The notes under the pieces were generated by a model. The model made no database searches, was not told where the DNA came from, and saw only the letters and a list, made by a program, of their open reading frames with translations. A stretch of DNA of 15,150 bases from an uncultured Oscillospiraceae bacterium (GTDB lineage: Bacteria; Bacillota; Clostridia; Oscillospirales; Acutalibacteraceae), in NCBI GenBank assembly GCA_900549675.1, contig URPG01000014.1, positions 1 through 15,150 on the forward strand. Reading direction: 5' to 3'. The position numbers and the translations under genes are program-made. Shown piece by piece: positions 5,596 through 14,683 of this stretch. Positions within the stretch are counted from its first letter, which is position 1, and each line of letters begins with the position of its first letter.

Positions 5596-6453
5596 ATGAA
5601 ATTGATTCGCAAAAATAAAGAAATTATCATGAAATATGTCTTTTTAATTGCTGCTGCTGTTTGTATTTTTTGCGTGGCATTGATTTGCTTTTTTCTTTTT
5701 GCCAACGGTTTTCCCGCCATGGCAAAAATCTGACCTCTTAAATTTTTATTAGGAACAGAATGGCGCCCGAGCAACGATATTTATGGAATCTTCCCCATGA
5801 TTTTAGGCAGCTTGTATGTGACGGCAGGCGCTATTTTAATCGGTGTTCCAATCGGTGTGTTAACCGCCATCTTTTTAGCCAAATTCTGCCCCGATTGGCT
5901 CTATCGTTTTTTTAGACCCGCTGTTTCTTTAATGGCCGGTATACCCTCCATTATTTACGGATTTTTCGGTCTTGTGATTTTGGTTCCGTTAACCCGTGAT
6001 TTTTTCGGAACAGGAAAAAGTATACTTACCGCCTCCATTCTTTTGGGTGTCATGATTTTACCGACGGTCATCAGTGTTTCTGAAACAGCCATTCGTGCTG
6101 TTCCTTCCAGCTACTATGAAGGTTCACTGGCGCTGGGTGCTACTCACGAGAGAAGTGTCTTTTTTGCCGTGGTCCCCCCTGCAAAATCCGGTATTCTGAC
6201 CGGTATTGTTCTCGGTATCGGACGTGCTGTGGGAGAAACCATGGCGGTAATTATGGTAGCAGGCAATCAGACTATTATGCCGGAAAGCATTACCAAAGGA
6301 GTAAGAACCCTAACTGCTAACATTGTCATTGAAATGGGTTATGCTGCCGATTTACATCGTGAAGCACTTATTGCCACCGCTGTTGTCCTCTTTATTATGA
6401 TTTTACTCATTAATCTGCTGTTATCACTGGTAAAAAAGGAGAAGAATTCATGA
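5596..6453 (+). pseudogene. pstC: Phosphate ABC transporter permease PstC, interrupted by an in-frame UGA at codon 46
   Basis: Read from ATG 5596 (AAAGGAA 9 bases upstream), one frame of 286 codons gives a complete PstC apart from a TGA at 5731-5733. Residues 1-45 hold the basic N-terminus and first membrane segment (about 13-37, KYVFLIAAAVCIFCVALICF). After the UGA the frame continues PLKFLLGTEWRPSNDIYGI, a typical PstC loop, then the remaining membrane segments and the EAA-type loop contacting PstB (about residues 175-195, EGSLALGATHERS). The family usually has Gly at the UGA position, and GGA to TGA is one base change. Without readthrough the products are a 45-residue peptide and a permease possibly restarting at ATG 5797 (218 residues, weak ribosome binding site) that lacks the first segment. 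Other genes here end in TGA, so UGA is a normal stop. Its 3' end overlaps pstA by 4 bases. It may be a pseudogene, a leaky nonsense allele or a sequence error. Confidence 0.85.
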
Positions 6454-7298
6454 AAAAAAACGTTAAAAAGAAATATTCTTTCTTTTCCCTTTTTCTCCGT
6501 ATCATCGTTTATGCCGCAGCTTTTATTACTTTGGCTGTGGTGGTTCTTCTCTTGGGATATATCGTCGTAAAAGGCTTGCCGAATCTTTCTCCTAAATTAT
6601 TTGAATGGGAATATAACAGCCAAAATGTTACCCTTATGCCCGCTTTAATCAACACCTTAATGATTACTGTTTTAGCCATGTTAATCGCCACACCTATCGG
6701 TGTTTTCAGTGCCATTTATCTCAACGAATATGCAAAAAAAGGCAACCGGTTTATCTCTGTAATCCGTCTGGCCGCTGAAACATTATCCGGCATCCCCTCG
6801 ATTGTATACGGATTATTCGGCATGATTTTCTTTGTCATTACGCTCGGTTGGGGATATTCTTTGCTGGCAGGTGCTTTCACCCTAGCCATTATGATTCTCC
6901 CTTTAATTATGCGTACAACGGAAGAGGCACTCATGTCTGTGCCGGACCTTTACCGTGAGGGCAGCTACGGTTTAGGAGCGGGGAAACTGCGCACGGTATT
7001 TGCCATTGTTTTGCCGTCTGCCATTCCCGGCATTCTCTCAGGTATTATTCTCTCAATTGGCAGAATCGTTGGTGAAACCGCCGCTTTGATTTTTACCGCC
7101 GGTACACTGGCACAAATTCCAAACAGTCCGTTTGGTTCGGCCCGTACATTGGCCGTCCATATGTACAGTTTGTCAAGTGAAGGTTTATATCTGGAAGAAA
7201 CCTATGCTACTTCACTGGTTCTTCTTATTCTAGTAATTATCATCAATTATACTTCTGAATTTTTAGCAAAAAGGATGGTTAAAAAAAGAAATGGATAA
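6450..7298 (+). CDS. pstA: Phosphate ABC transporter permease PstA
   Basis: A 282-residue inner-membrane permease of usual length with about six membrane segments (first at about 17-40). The conserved region TPIGVFSAIYLNEYA (81-95), the AETLSGIPSIVYGLFG stretch (109-124) and the EAA loop EGSYGLGAGKLRTVF (170-184) that docks onto PstB are all intact. GRIVGETAALIFTAG (204-218) is the typical permease signature after the loop. With PstC it forms the phosphate channel driven by PstB. AAAGGAG lies ahead of the ATG, which overlaps the pstC stop as ATGA; the coupling means pstA translation may depend on ribosomes finishing pstC. Its end overlaps pstB by 8 bases. Confidence 0.96.
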   Translation: MKKNVKKKYSFFSLFLRIIVYAAAFITLAVVVLLLGYIVVKGLPNLSPKLFEWEYNSQNVTLMPALINTLMITVLAMLIATPIGVFSAIYLNEYAKKGNRFISVIRLAAETLSGIPSIVYGLFGMIFFVITLGWGYSLLAGAFTLAIMILPLIMRTTEEALMSVPDLYREGSYGLGAGKLRTVFAIVLPSAIPGILSGIILSIGRIVGETAALIFTAGTLAQIPNSPFGSARTLAVHMYSLSSEGLYLEETYATSLVLLILVIIINYTSEFLAKRMVKKRNG

Positions 7299-8040
7299 AT
7301 TTGTCGTTGAAAACCTGAACTTATATTATGGGAGTTTTCAAGCTCTCAAAAGCATTAACATTAAAATTCCCTCCCATGAGATTACCGCTTTAATCGGTCC
7401 CTCAGGCTGTGGAAAATCCACTTTGTTAAAAACACTCAACCGTATGAACGACCTTGTCGAAGGCTGTAAAATCGACGGTAAAATCACCTTGGACGGAATT
7501 GATATCTTCAAAGATGTTGACGTAACAGAACTCCGAAAACGAGTAGGCATGGTTTTTCAAAAGCCAAATCCATTTCCGATGAGCATCTATGATAACATTG
7601 CCTATGGTCCCAGAACACATGGAATTCGCTCTAAAGCAGAACTTGACATGATTGTAGAAAAATCGCTTCGTTCTGCCGCCATTTGGGAAGAAACCAAAGA
7701 CCGCCTGAAAAAAAGTGCACTGGGTATGTCCGGCGGACAGCAGCAACGGCTTTGTATCGCCCGCGCTCTTGCCATTGAACCCGAGGTTTTGCTTATGGAC
7801 GAGCCCACCAGTGCTCTGGACCCTATTTCTACTTCTAAAATTGAAGACCTTGTCAGCGGACTCAAAAAAGATTATACTATTGCTATGGTCACTCATAATA
7901 TGCAGCAGGCGGCAAGAGTATCCGATAAAACCGCTTTCTTTTTAATGGGTGAAATGGTTGAATTCAATGCGACCGACGAGATTTTCTCCATGCCGAAAGA
8001 TAAACGAACCGAAGACTATATTTCAGGGAGGTTTGGATAA
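7291..8040 (+). CDS. pstB: Phosphate ABC transporter ATPase PstB
   Basis: A 249-residue ATPase of standard PstB length. It has Walker A GPSGCGKST (36-44), Q-loop Gln90 in VGMVFQKPNPFPMSIYDN (the PNPFP sequence is diagnostic of PstB), signature MSGGQQQR (146-153), Walker B LLMDE (167-171), D-loop SALDP and switch His202. It powers phosphate import through PstA-PstC at the cytoplasmic face. Its start lies within the last codons of pstA and its stop overlaps the phoU start by one base. No residue appears to be missing. Confidence 0.97.
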   Translation: MDKFVVENLNLYYGSFQALKSINIKIPSHEITALIGPSGCGKSTLLKTLNRMNDLVEGCKIDGKITLDGIDIFKDVDVTELRKRVGMVFQKPNPFPMSIYDNIAYGPRTHGIRSKAELDMIVEKSLRSAAIWEETKDRLKKSALGMSGGQQQRLCIARALAIEPEVLLMDEPTSALDPISTSKIEDLVSGLKKDYTIAMVTHNMQQAARVSDKTAFFLMGEMVEFNATDEIFSMPKDKRTEDYISGRFG

Positions 8041-8693
8041 TGCGAGAACGCTACCGAAAGCAGCTCGAAAATTTAAACAACAACTTAATTCACATGGGTG
8101 CTTTATGCGAAGAAGCCATTGCCTGTGCCGCTAAAACGCTGTTAGAGGGTAACGCTGAAATGCGTGATAAAGTCCTCGCCGTCGAAGGCGAAACCAATAT
8201 GGCAGAACGGGATATCGAACAGCTTTGTGTTCGCCTTTTGCTTCTAGAACAGCCTGTTGCCGGTGATTTACGGCAGATCACCGCCGCACAAAAAATGATT
8301 ACCGATATGGAAAGAATCAGTGATCAGGCCGTTGATATCGCTGAGCTTTCTGTTTTTATGAAAAATAACTCCATCAAAAGCGACATCCATATTGCTGATA
8401 TGTCCCGTGCGACAATTCGCATGGTTACCGCCAGTATCGATTCCTTTGTCAATAAAGATTTTAACAAAGCCCAAGAGGTTATTGCGTCCGACGATATTGT
8501 AGATGATTTATTTTTAAAAATCCGTGAAGAATTGGTGGAACACATTAAAGACAATCCTGCTGTTGCCAGTGAATGCTTGGATTTACTGATGGTTGCCAAA
8601 TATTTTGAACGTATCGGCGACCATGCCGTCAATATTGCAGAATGGGTCGTTTATTCTATCACCGGAGATCGCAAAGCCACCCGTGCAGAGTGA
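8040..8693 (+). CDS. phoU: Phosphate signalling protein PhoU
   Basis: A 217-residue all-helical protein made of two tandem PhoU repeats. Each repeat carries the metal-binding E(R)xxD motif, ERISDQAVDIAE (91-102) and ERIGDHAVNIAE (190-201). PhoU links the state of the Pst transporter to the PhoR kinase, keeping it in phosphatase mode when phosphate is plentiful, and limits uptake. GGAGG stands 8 bases before the ATG. It lies between the transporter and the two-component genes, an arrangement that fits its role as the connector. Confidence 0.96.
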   Translation: MRERYRKQLENLNNNLIHMGALCEEAIACAAKTLLEGNAEMRDKVLAVEGETNMAERDIEQLCVRLLLLEQPVAGDLRQITAAQKMITDMERISDQAVDIAELSVFMKNNSIKSDIHIADMSRATIRMVTASIDSFVNKDFNKAQEVIASDDIVDDLFLKIREELVEHIKDNPAVASECLDLLMVAKYFERIGDHAVNIAEWVVYSITGDRKATRAE

Positions 8694-8702
8694 GGAGTTT
8701 TC

Positions 8703-9380
8703 ATGATTTATTTGGTTGAAGACGAAACAAATATCCGAGAGTTGGTTATTTATACGCTACAAAATACTGGCTTTTCAGCCGCCGGTTTTTCTTGTTCCGA
8801 AGAATTTTGGGCGGCTGTTGCTCAAAAAATGCCGGAACTAGTGTTGCTGGACATCATGCTGCCCGGCGAAGATGATGGTCTTGCCATTCTTAAAAAGTTA
8901 AGAAGTAACCCTAAAACCGAGCAGCTGCCCGTGATTATGCTGACTGCCAAAAGCACGGAATATGATAAAGTATTGGGATTTGATTCCGGTGCCGACGATT
9001 ACCTTGCCAAACCGTTCGGCATGATGGAATTGGTCGCACGTATCAAACGCCTTCTCAAACGAAATTCTCCGATTAAGAACAGTGAAGCCTATCAATACGG
9101 CGGTATTGTCATGAATTTACCGCAGCATCATGTGGAAGTAAATGGAAAAGAAATCAATTTGACGTTAAAAGAATTTGAACTGCTTGCCTATCTTTTTAAA
9201 AATCAAGGAATTGCTCTGACGAGAGATCAAATCTTATCGGCTGTTTGGGGTTATGAATTTAACGGAGAAACCAGAACCGTTGACGTGCATATCCGCAGCT
9301 TGCGCGGCAAACTTTTAGAAGCAGCAGAACTGATTGAAACTGTAAGAGGTGTTGGTTATCGTATCGGGGGCAATTCATGA
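8703..9380 (+). CDS. phoP: Phosphate response regulator, OmpR/PhoB family
   Basis: A 225-residue response regulator. The receiver domain (1-115) has the acidic pocket Glu6-Asp7, phosphoacceptor Asp50 (LLDIMLPG), Thr81 (MLTAKS) and Lys103 (LAKPFG). The C-terminal winged helix (about 125-222) has TLKEFELLAYLFKNQG and the RTVDVHIRSLRGKL recognition helix followed by VRGVGYRI, typical of PhoB/PhoP. It should bind the Pho boxes at 4565-4605. GAGGAG spans the phoU stop and lies about 5 bases before the ATG. Its stop overlaps the phoR start as ATGA. Clustering with pst makes phosphate control much more likely than another OmpR-type role. Confidence 0.94.
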   Translation: MIYLVEDETNIRELVIYTLQNTGFSAAGFSCSEEFWAAVAQKMPELVLLDIMLPGEDDGLAILKKLRSNPKTEQLPVIMLTAKSTEYDKVLGFDSGADDYLAKPFGMMELVARIKRLLKRNSPIKNSEAYQYGGIVMNLPQHHVEVNGKEINLTLKEFELLAYLFKNQGIALTRDQILSAVWGYEFNGETRTVDVHIRSLRGKLLEAAELIETVRGVGYRIGGNS

Positions 9381-11056
9381 AGAAAAAAATCTTTTTTTCC
9401 AACCTCATCTCAACCGCCTGTTCCATCCTTTTGGTTTCGCTTCTAACTGCTGCCTTTATAAATTATCATAACAGCATTGAACTCAAAAAATCTCTTTCTT
9501 CTGAGGCATCTCATTTAAAAGCTGGATTTGAAACGGTTGGAGATTCTTATCTGGATAAAGTTACCTTGCGCAGTGGCCACCGCATTACCGTAATTTCAGA
9601 AAATGGAAATGTCTTATATGACAGTGAGGTAATTTCTTCTTTACAGCCCAGCCATGCCGACCGGCAGGAAGTAAAAGAGGCCACAGATGAAGGTATTGGA
9701 GAAGAACTGCGTTTCTCTGAAACGACAGACCGTAAAACATTTTATTATGCCGTTCGTTTAGCCAATAACAATATCATTCGTATTTCTGCCAACGCACCTT
9801 CTTTTTGGCGTTCTTTTGTTTCTCTATGGTGGATTATGTTAATTGCTTTTGTGCTGATGTCCATTCCCTGTTGGATGCGTGCCCGTTCTCTTACGCAATC
9901 CATCACTAAACCATTAAATAACTTGAAGTTGGAAAACGTAAGCTCTACTCCACTATTTGAAGAGTTATCGCCTTTAGCAGTCAATTTAGAAAAAGAAAAC
10001 CGAAATTTCCAGCAAACAATAAAGCGGCTCAAGCATCGTCAAGTGGAGTTTGCGGCTATTACGGAATATATGCGAGAAGGCTTCTTGGTGTTGGATAAAC
10101 AAGCAAACATCTTATCTCATAACAAGAGTGCTTTGATTCTATTTAATTCCGATTTTCCCGATGCGATTAACCGCAGCATTCTTGAAATCAACCGCAGTAA
10201 ACCTTTAACACAGGCTGTACAAGATGCTTTAAGCGGAAAACCGCAGGAATTTATCCTGCAAATCGGTGAAAGACATTGTCAGATTTTCGCAAATCCTGTG
10301 TGGTATAAAAACCGTTCGCAAGGCGCAGTGATTGTTATCTTGGACGTCACGGAAAAGCAAGAACGTGATCGCTTTCGCCGAGAATTTACCGCCAATGTTT
10401 CGCATGAACTGCGAACTCCCCTAACCTCTATTTCCGGTTATGCGGAGATTATTGCCAACGGTGTTGCCAAGCCTGAGGACGCCCCCAAATTTGCAGGCAG
10501 TATCTATAAAGAGGCACAGCGTATGATTGCTTTAATTGGAGATATTCTTCTTCTCTCAAAACTGGACGAAAATCATACCTCTATGGCCAAAGAGAAAATT
10601 AATTTACACTCTTTATGCAAAGAGGTAATCAGCCGACTGAAAAGTAAAGCAGAAAGCAAAAATGTGAAGATTACTTTTATCGGTGAACCTGTCGATTTTA
10701 TGGGAATTCCTGCTGTTGCGGATGAAATTGTCTTTAACATTATCGATAATGCTGTTAAGTACAATCGTGAAAATGGAATAATTGATGTTCATTTGAAAAA
10801 GCAAAAGAATGAAATTGTTCTTTCCGTCCAAGACAGTGGGGTCGGCATTCCTCTCAGTGAGCAGGACCGTGTGTTTGAGCGTTTTTACCGTGTTGATAAA
10901 AGCCGTAAAAATTCTGCGCAAAGCACAGGCTTGGGACTGTCCATTGTCAAGCATGGTGTTGCCCTGCACAACGGAAAAATCGACTTAAAAAGTGACGGAA
11001 AAACAGGTACCACGATTACCGTTACACTGCCTGCTATTTCATCTGATTCATTATAA
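9377..11056 (+). CDS. phoR: Phosphate sensor histidine kinase PhoR
   Basis: A 559-residue membrane kinase. TM1 is at about 8-29, an extracytoplasmic region at 30-145, and TM2 at about 146-166. A short, HAMP-like linker follows (SITKPLNNL, about 172-215; shorter than a full HAMP), then a PAS domain (about 222-328). The dimerisation/phosphotransfer helix has His343 (FTANVSHELRTPLTSISGYA). The ATP-binding domain has the N box NIIDNAVKYN (Asn458), the G1 box DSGVGIP (486-492), the F box ERFYRVD and GLGLSIVK (518-525). All catalytic motifs are intact. In Gram-positive PhoR proteins the signal reaches the kinase through the extracellular and PAS regions and, where present, PhoU-Pst. It is the last gene of the operon. 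Confidence 0.94.
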   Translation: MKKKIFFSNLISTACSILLVSLLTAAFINYHNSIELKKSLSSEASHLKAGFETVGDSYLDKVTLRSGHRITVISENGNVLYDSEVISSLQPSHADRQEVKEATDEGIGEELRFSETTDRKTFYYAVRLANNNIIRISANAPSFWRSFVSLWWIMLIAFVLMSIPCWMRARSLTQSITKPLNNLKLENVSSTPLFEELSPLAVNLEKENRNFQQTIKRLKHRQVEFAAITEYMREGFLVLDKQANILSHNKSALILFNSDFPDAINRSILEINRSKPLTQAVQDALSGKPQEFILQIGERHCQIFANPVWYKNRSQGAVIVILDVTEKQERDRFRREFTANVSHELRTPLTSISGYAEIIANGVAKPEDAPKFAGSIYKEAQRMIALIGDILLLSKLDENHTSMAKEKINLHSLCKEVISRLKSKAESKNVKITFIGEPVDFMGIPAVADEIVFNIIDNAVKYNRENGIIDVHLKKQKNEIVLSVQDSGVGIPLSEQDRVFERFYRVDKSRKNSAQSTGLGLSIVKHGVALHNGKIDLKSDGKTGTTITVTLPAISSDSL

Positions 11057-11078
11057 ACAATATATAATATTCCGCAAA

Positions 11079-11125
11079 AAATCCCTCTGGTTTGCTAAGC
11101 CTTTGCCTGCAAACCAGAGGGATTT
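11079..11125. terminator. Shared terminator between convergent phoR and clpC
   Basis: A perfect 17-bp stem pairs 11079-11095 with 11109-11125 around a 13-base loop. On the minus strand it is followed by TTTTTT, a classical intrinsic terminator for clpC. On the plus strand the tail is TTTCTATTTACT, weaker but usable for phoR. It starts 22 bases after the phoR stop and lies about 50 bases past the clpC stop, so it insulates both operons. Confidence 0.9.
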
Positions 11126-11176
11126 CTATTTACTGTACTCTTTCAGTGGATTTCTTGTTCATCACAAAAGAAACGT

Positions 11177-13627
11177 TTAGGATTTTTCTGTCACCTTAAA
11201 TTGATTTTCTTCAAAGTCAATCATATATTGTTTATTGGCAGATACCGTGCGGTCCAAAATGCCTTCTGATAAGAGGTCTTCTATCTCATTTTGAATCACT
11301 CTTCTCAGCGGTCTAGCACCATAGACGGGGTCATAGCCTTTATCGCACAGGGCGTCAATTGCCTTTTCTGTAAAGGTAACAGACATTTCCAAACCCTCCA
11401 TTTTCTTTTGGAGCGTTTCAAGCATTTTTTCAGCAATTTGACGGGTGCCCTCCTTCGTTAATTTGTGGAACATGATAATGTCGTCAACACGGTTCAAGAA
11501 TTCGGGCTTAAAAAGATTTTTGAGTTCTTTCATCACCATTTCTTTAACCTTTTCGTAATCTTTATTTGCCTGTTCTTCAGCGATTGTAAAGCCCAACGTT
11601 TTTTGTTTTTCGGTAATCAATCTTGCTCCCACGTTTGACGTTAAAATAATTACAGTATTTCTAAAGTCAACGGTTTTGCCTTGTGAATCCGTCACTCTGC
11701 CGTCGTCTAAAATTTGGAGAAGAATATTAAAGATATCGGGATGAGCTTTTTCAATCTCGTCAAATAAAACCACTGAATAAGGATGCCTGCGAACCGCTTC
11801 AGTCAATTGACCGCCTTCATCATAACCGACGTAGCCGGGCGGTGAACCCACCAAACGAGAAACGGTGTGTTTCTCCATATATTCTGACATATCAAAACGC
11901 ACAATTGCTTTCTCATCACCAAACATAGCCTCTGCTAAAGCTTTGGAAAGCTCTGTCTTACCGACACCGGTCGGTCCCAGGAAGATAAAGGAACCAATCG
12001 GTCTGTTTTTATCTTTCAGTCCCACGCGTCCGCGCCGTATCGCTTTGGAAATAGCAACAACGGCCTCATCTTGACCAATGACACGTTTATGCAAGATTTC
12101 CTCTAATTTCAGCAAGCGGTCGCTTTCTTCTTCTGTCAGCCTTGCCACCGGAACACCTGTCCACATGGATACGATATCGGCTATATCCTCACCTGTAACG
12201 ACACTGTCACTTTTTTCGTTTTTGGCCGCCCATTGGTCTTTAACCTTTTCCATTTCAGCTTGTGCTTCTTTTTGTTTATCTCTCAATTTAGCCGCACTTT
12301 CAAAATCCTGGCTGTTGATAGCCTCTGCTTTTTGTGCCTCTAATTCTTTGATTTTCTTTTCCAATTCCAACAAATCTTTCGGGGCCGTATGCGCTCTCAA
12401 GCGCACTCTGGATGCTGCCTCATCAATTAAGTCAATGGCCTTATCCGGCAGAAAACGGTCTGTAATATAGCGGGCTGACAGGGTTACGGCTGCCTCAACA
12501 GCTTCCTGTGTGATTTCAACCTTATGATGATTCTCATAGCGGTCTTTCAAGCCTTGCAGAATTTCAATCGATTCTTCTTCACTGGGTTCTCCCACCATAA
12601 CAGGCTGAAAACGTCTTTCCAACGCCGCATCTTTTTCGATATATTTGCGATATTCATTAATGGTGGTCGCACCAATAACTTGAAATTCACCTCTTGCCAA
12701 GGAGGGTTTCAAAATATTCGCAGCATCGGTTGAACCCTCTGATGAACCTGCCCCGATAATGGTATGCAGTTCGTCAATGAACAGAATAATTTTCCCATTC
12801 TTCTTAACTTCCTCAATCGCATTCTTGATTCTTTCTTCAAAATCACCTCTGTATTTGGTGCCTGCAATCATCCCTGTTAAATCCAGAGAAACCACTCTTT
12901 TATCTTTCAAAATTTCAGGAACCTCTCCGGATTGAATTTTAAGAGCTAATCCTTCTGCTACGGCTGTTTTACCAACCCCCGGGTCACCAATCAAAACCGG
13001 ATTATTTTTGGTTCGGCGGGAGAGAATCTGGATAATACGTTCAATTTCACTTTCCCGGCCAATAACAGGGTCAATCTTTCCTTCTGCCGCCATTGCCGTC
13101 AAATCACGGCCAAATTGCTCCAAGGCTTTCCCCATTTTAGGCTGCGACTGCATATCTCCTGCGGCAGACTGTCCATTCATTCCCCCTGCACGGAGTACCC
13201 CTGACATCTCTGACACAATACGCTGTGGGTCTGCTCCCATCATTTGCAAGAATCTGGCTGCGTAGCTTTGACCGTCTTCAATAATGGCAATCAACAAATG
13301 TTCTGTTCCCACCAAAGAAGAAGCACTTAAACGGGCAGCCGCCACTTCGGCAATCTGCATTATTCTCCTTGACCTCGGGGTAAAATGGTCGGGTGTTAAC
13401 TTGGTCTGCAAGCCCTTTCCTATTTTTTCTTCAATTAATTGGCTGATTTTTTCATCTGAAACACCCAATTTATTGAGTATGGTATAAGCAACGCCTGAGC
13501 CTTCCCGCAGCAAACCAACCAAAATGTGTTCGCTGCCAATATAATCATGTCCAAACTCCTGGGCGGCTTCAATTGATTTATTTAAAGCATCATTTGCTTT
13601 TTCCGTAAAACCATTAAATTGATACAT
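11177..13627 (-). CDS. clpC: Clp protease ATPase subunit ClpC
   Basis: An 816-residue AAA+ unfoldase of ClpC type. Two N-terminal Clp-N repeats cover 1-145. AAA1 has Walker A GDPGVGKT (214-221) and Walker B ILFIDE (281-286). The middle domain with a UVR-like coiled coil (about 420-462, NSQDFESAAKLRD) separates ClpC from ClpB. AAA2 has Walker A GPTGVGKT (551-558) and Walker B VVLFDE (619-624). A Leu-Gly-Phe loop near 678-680 would dock on ClpP. With adaptors such as McsB it degrades arginine-phosphorylated and misfolded proteins. AAGGAG precedes the ATG, which is 6 bases after the mcsB stop, so it is co-transcribed with mcsA-mcsB. The promoter and CtsR operator must lie beyond the right edge. 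Confidence 0.97.
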   Translation of the reverse strand: MYQFNGFTEKANDALNKSIEAAQEFGHDYIGSEHILVGLLREGSGVAYTILNKLGVSDEKISQLIEEKIGKGLQTKLTPDHFTPRSRRIMQIAEVAAARLSASSLVGTEHLLIAIIEDGQSYAARFLQMMGADPQRIVSEMSGVLRAGGMNGQSAAGDMQSQPKMGKALEQFGRDLTAMAAEGKIDPVIGRESEIERIIQILSRRTKNNPVLIGDPGVGKTAVAEGLALKIQSGEVPEILKDKRVVSLDLTGMIAGTKYRGDFEERIKNAIEEVKKNGKIILFIDELHTIIGAGSSEGSTDAANILKPSLARGEFQVIGATTINEYRKYIEKDAALERRFQPVMVGEPSEEESIEILQGLKDRYENHHKVEITQEAVEAAVTLSARYITDRFLPDKAIDLIDEAASRVRLRAHTAPKDLLELEKKIKELEAQKAEAINSQDFESAAKLRDKQKEAQAEMEKVKDQWAAKNEKSDSVVTGEDIADIVSMWTGVPVARLTEEESDRLLKLEEILHKRVIGQDEAVVAISKAIRRGRVGLKDKNRPIGSFIFLGPTGVGKTELSKALAEAMFGDEKAIVRFDMSEYMEKHTVSRLVGSPPGYVGYDEGGQLTEAVRRHPYSVVLFDEIEKAHPDIFNILLQILDDGRVTDSQGKTVDFRNTVIILTSNVGARLITEKQKTLGFTIAEEQANKDYEKVKEMVMKELKNLFKPEFLNRVDDIIMFHKLTKEGTRQIAEKMLETLQKKMEGLEMSVTFTEKAIDALCDKGYDPVYGARPLRRVIQNEIEDLLSEGILDRTVSANKQYMIDFEENQFKVTEKS

Positions 13628-13633
13628 TCTTCC

Positions 13634-14683
13634 TCACTCCTTCAAATTTTCACATATACTACGTACAATTTTTGCTCTGCGGGCATCCCTCTGCTGCGGA
13701 GAAAGCTCTTGTTTGGCATCCGCAATCAGCGTAGCCGGCTGCACCTCCACCCAAAGTCGATTAATATCACTGAGTGTAATTCCTTTTAGAATACCGGCTG
13801 CAACCCCCATTCTCACATAGGACAGACAATTTAAGCATTCTTGGTGATTGATCAGCTTTGCATTCTTTAAAATACCCGCTGAACGGCTGATTTTATCCTG
13901 CATAACAATATTCTCAAGTATGGTGTTTCTTAGTTTTCGTTCTTCTTCTATAATTTGATGTGCAATTGACTGTAAATTTTCAATTGCTTCTATTTCATTT
14001 AGGCCAAGTGTAATACGATTTGAGAGCTGATACATATTTCCGCTGACTTGTGTTCCCTCTCCATAGGAGCCTCGAATGGTCAACCCCAATTTGGAAAGAT
14101 TGCCTGCCAGCCTTTGCATGGATTTGTATTCAGTCAATGCCGGCAGATGAAGCATCAAAGAAGCCCGCATGCCCGTTCCTAAATTGGTAGGACAGTGCGT
14201 CAGATAACCCAGTTGCTCATCAAAAGCGAAGTTTAATCTTTCAGAAAGCAGACTGTCAATGCGGTCTGCAGTTTCAAAAGCTTCTTTTAAAGCCAAACCT
14301 TCCCGAATCACTTGGATTCTCACATGGTCTTCTTCATTGACCATAATAGAAATGCTCTCGTCTTGGGAAAGTATAATTTCCCTGCCCTCAATATCAGAAA
14401 TAAATTCAGGACTGACTACATGGCGCTCTACCAAGGCGACTAAATCTTCTTGTTTCATGCTTTCGAGAGGAATCACTCGGAAGGTGTTCTTCATCAAGCT
14501 GCTGCCTGATAAAACCGCCTCTTTGACCTTTTCGGCAATCTGCCGCTTTTGTGCCGCCGTATTCTTAGCCGGAAACGGATAATCGGTTAAATTTCGAGCC
14601 AATCGAATTCTTGTGCTGCAAACCACATCGCCTTCGGTTCCGGATTTTTTATACCATTCGACTTGATGTTCCATTTTATCCAT
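13634..14683 (-). CDS. mcsB: Protein arginine kinase McsB
   Basis: A 349-residue phosphagen-kinase-fold enzyme that phosphorylates arginine residues in proteins, marking them for ClpC-ClpP. The ATP-grip motif STRIRLARN (23-31), the NEEDHVRIQ loop (116-124) and the CPTNLGTGMRAS segment with Cys164 (164-175) match the catalytic core. RGSYGEGT is present, and the C-terminal RDARRA (332-337) fits the RDxxRA phosphoarginine-binding motif of McsB. It lacks the N-terminal domain of true creatine/arginine kinases, as expected. The ATG at 14683 overlaps the mcsA end by 8 bases and follows GGAG-type sequence. McsA, encoded just upstream, is its activator. Confidence 0.96.
   Translation of the reverse strand: MDKMEHQVEWYKKSGTEGDVVCSTRIRLARNLTDYPFPAKNTAAQKRQIAEKVKEAVLSGSSLMKNTFRVIPLESMKQEDLVALVERHVVSPEFISDIEGREIILSQDESISIMVNEEDHVRIQVIREGLALKEAFETADRIDSLLSERLNFAFDEQLGYLTHCPTNLGTGMRASLMLHLPALTEYKSMQRLAGNLSKLGLTIRGSYGEGTQVSGNMYQLSNRITLGLNEIEAIENLQSIAHQIIEEERKLRNTILENIVMQDKISRSAGILKNAKLINHQECLNCLSYVRMGVAAGILKGITLSDINRLWVEVQPATLIADAKQELSPQQRDARRAKIVRSICENLKE

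Noticed and set aside
5731..5790. Selenocysteine decoding of the pstC UGA
   Set aside because: Only a weak, bulged pairing (CC..UAA with UUAGG) follows the UGA, without a clear SECIS-like stem and apical G/U loop. No selenoprotein role is known for PstC, and the expected residue is Gly rather than Cys.
5596..6453. Genome-wide reassignment of UGA to glycine or tryptophan
   Set aside because: Other genes in the window (for example yabP, phoU and phoP) end in TGA at the expected positions and use UGG for Trp, so UGA is a normal stop here.
7426..7896. Minus-strand open frame of 156 codons opposite pstB
   Set aside because: It mirrors the well-conserved pstB codons and has no plausible start signal or domain.
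12078..12470. Plus-strand open frame of 130 codons opposite clpC
   Set aside because: Its Ser/Leu/Ala-rich composition is typical of antisense reading, and it is fully covered by the conserved ClpC middle domain.
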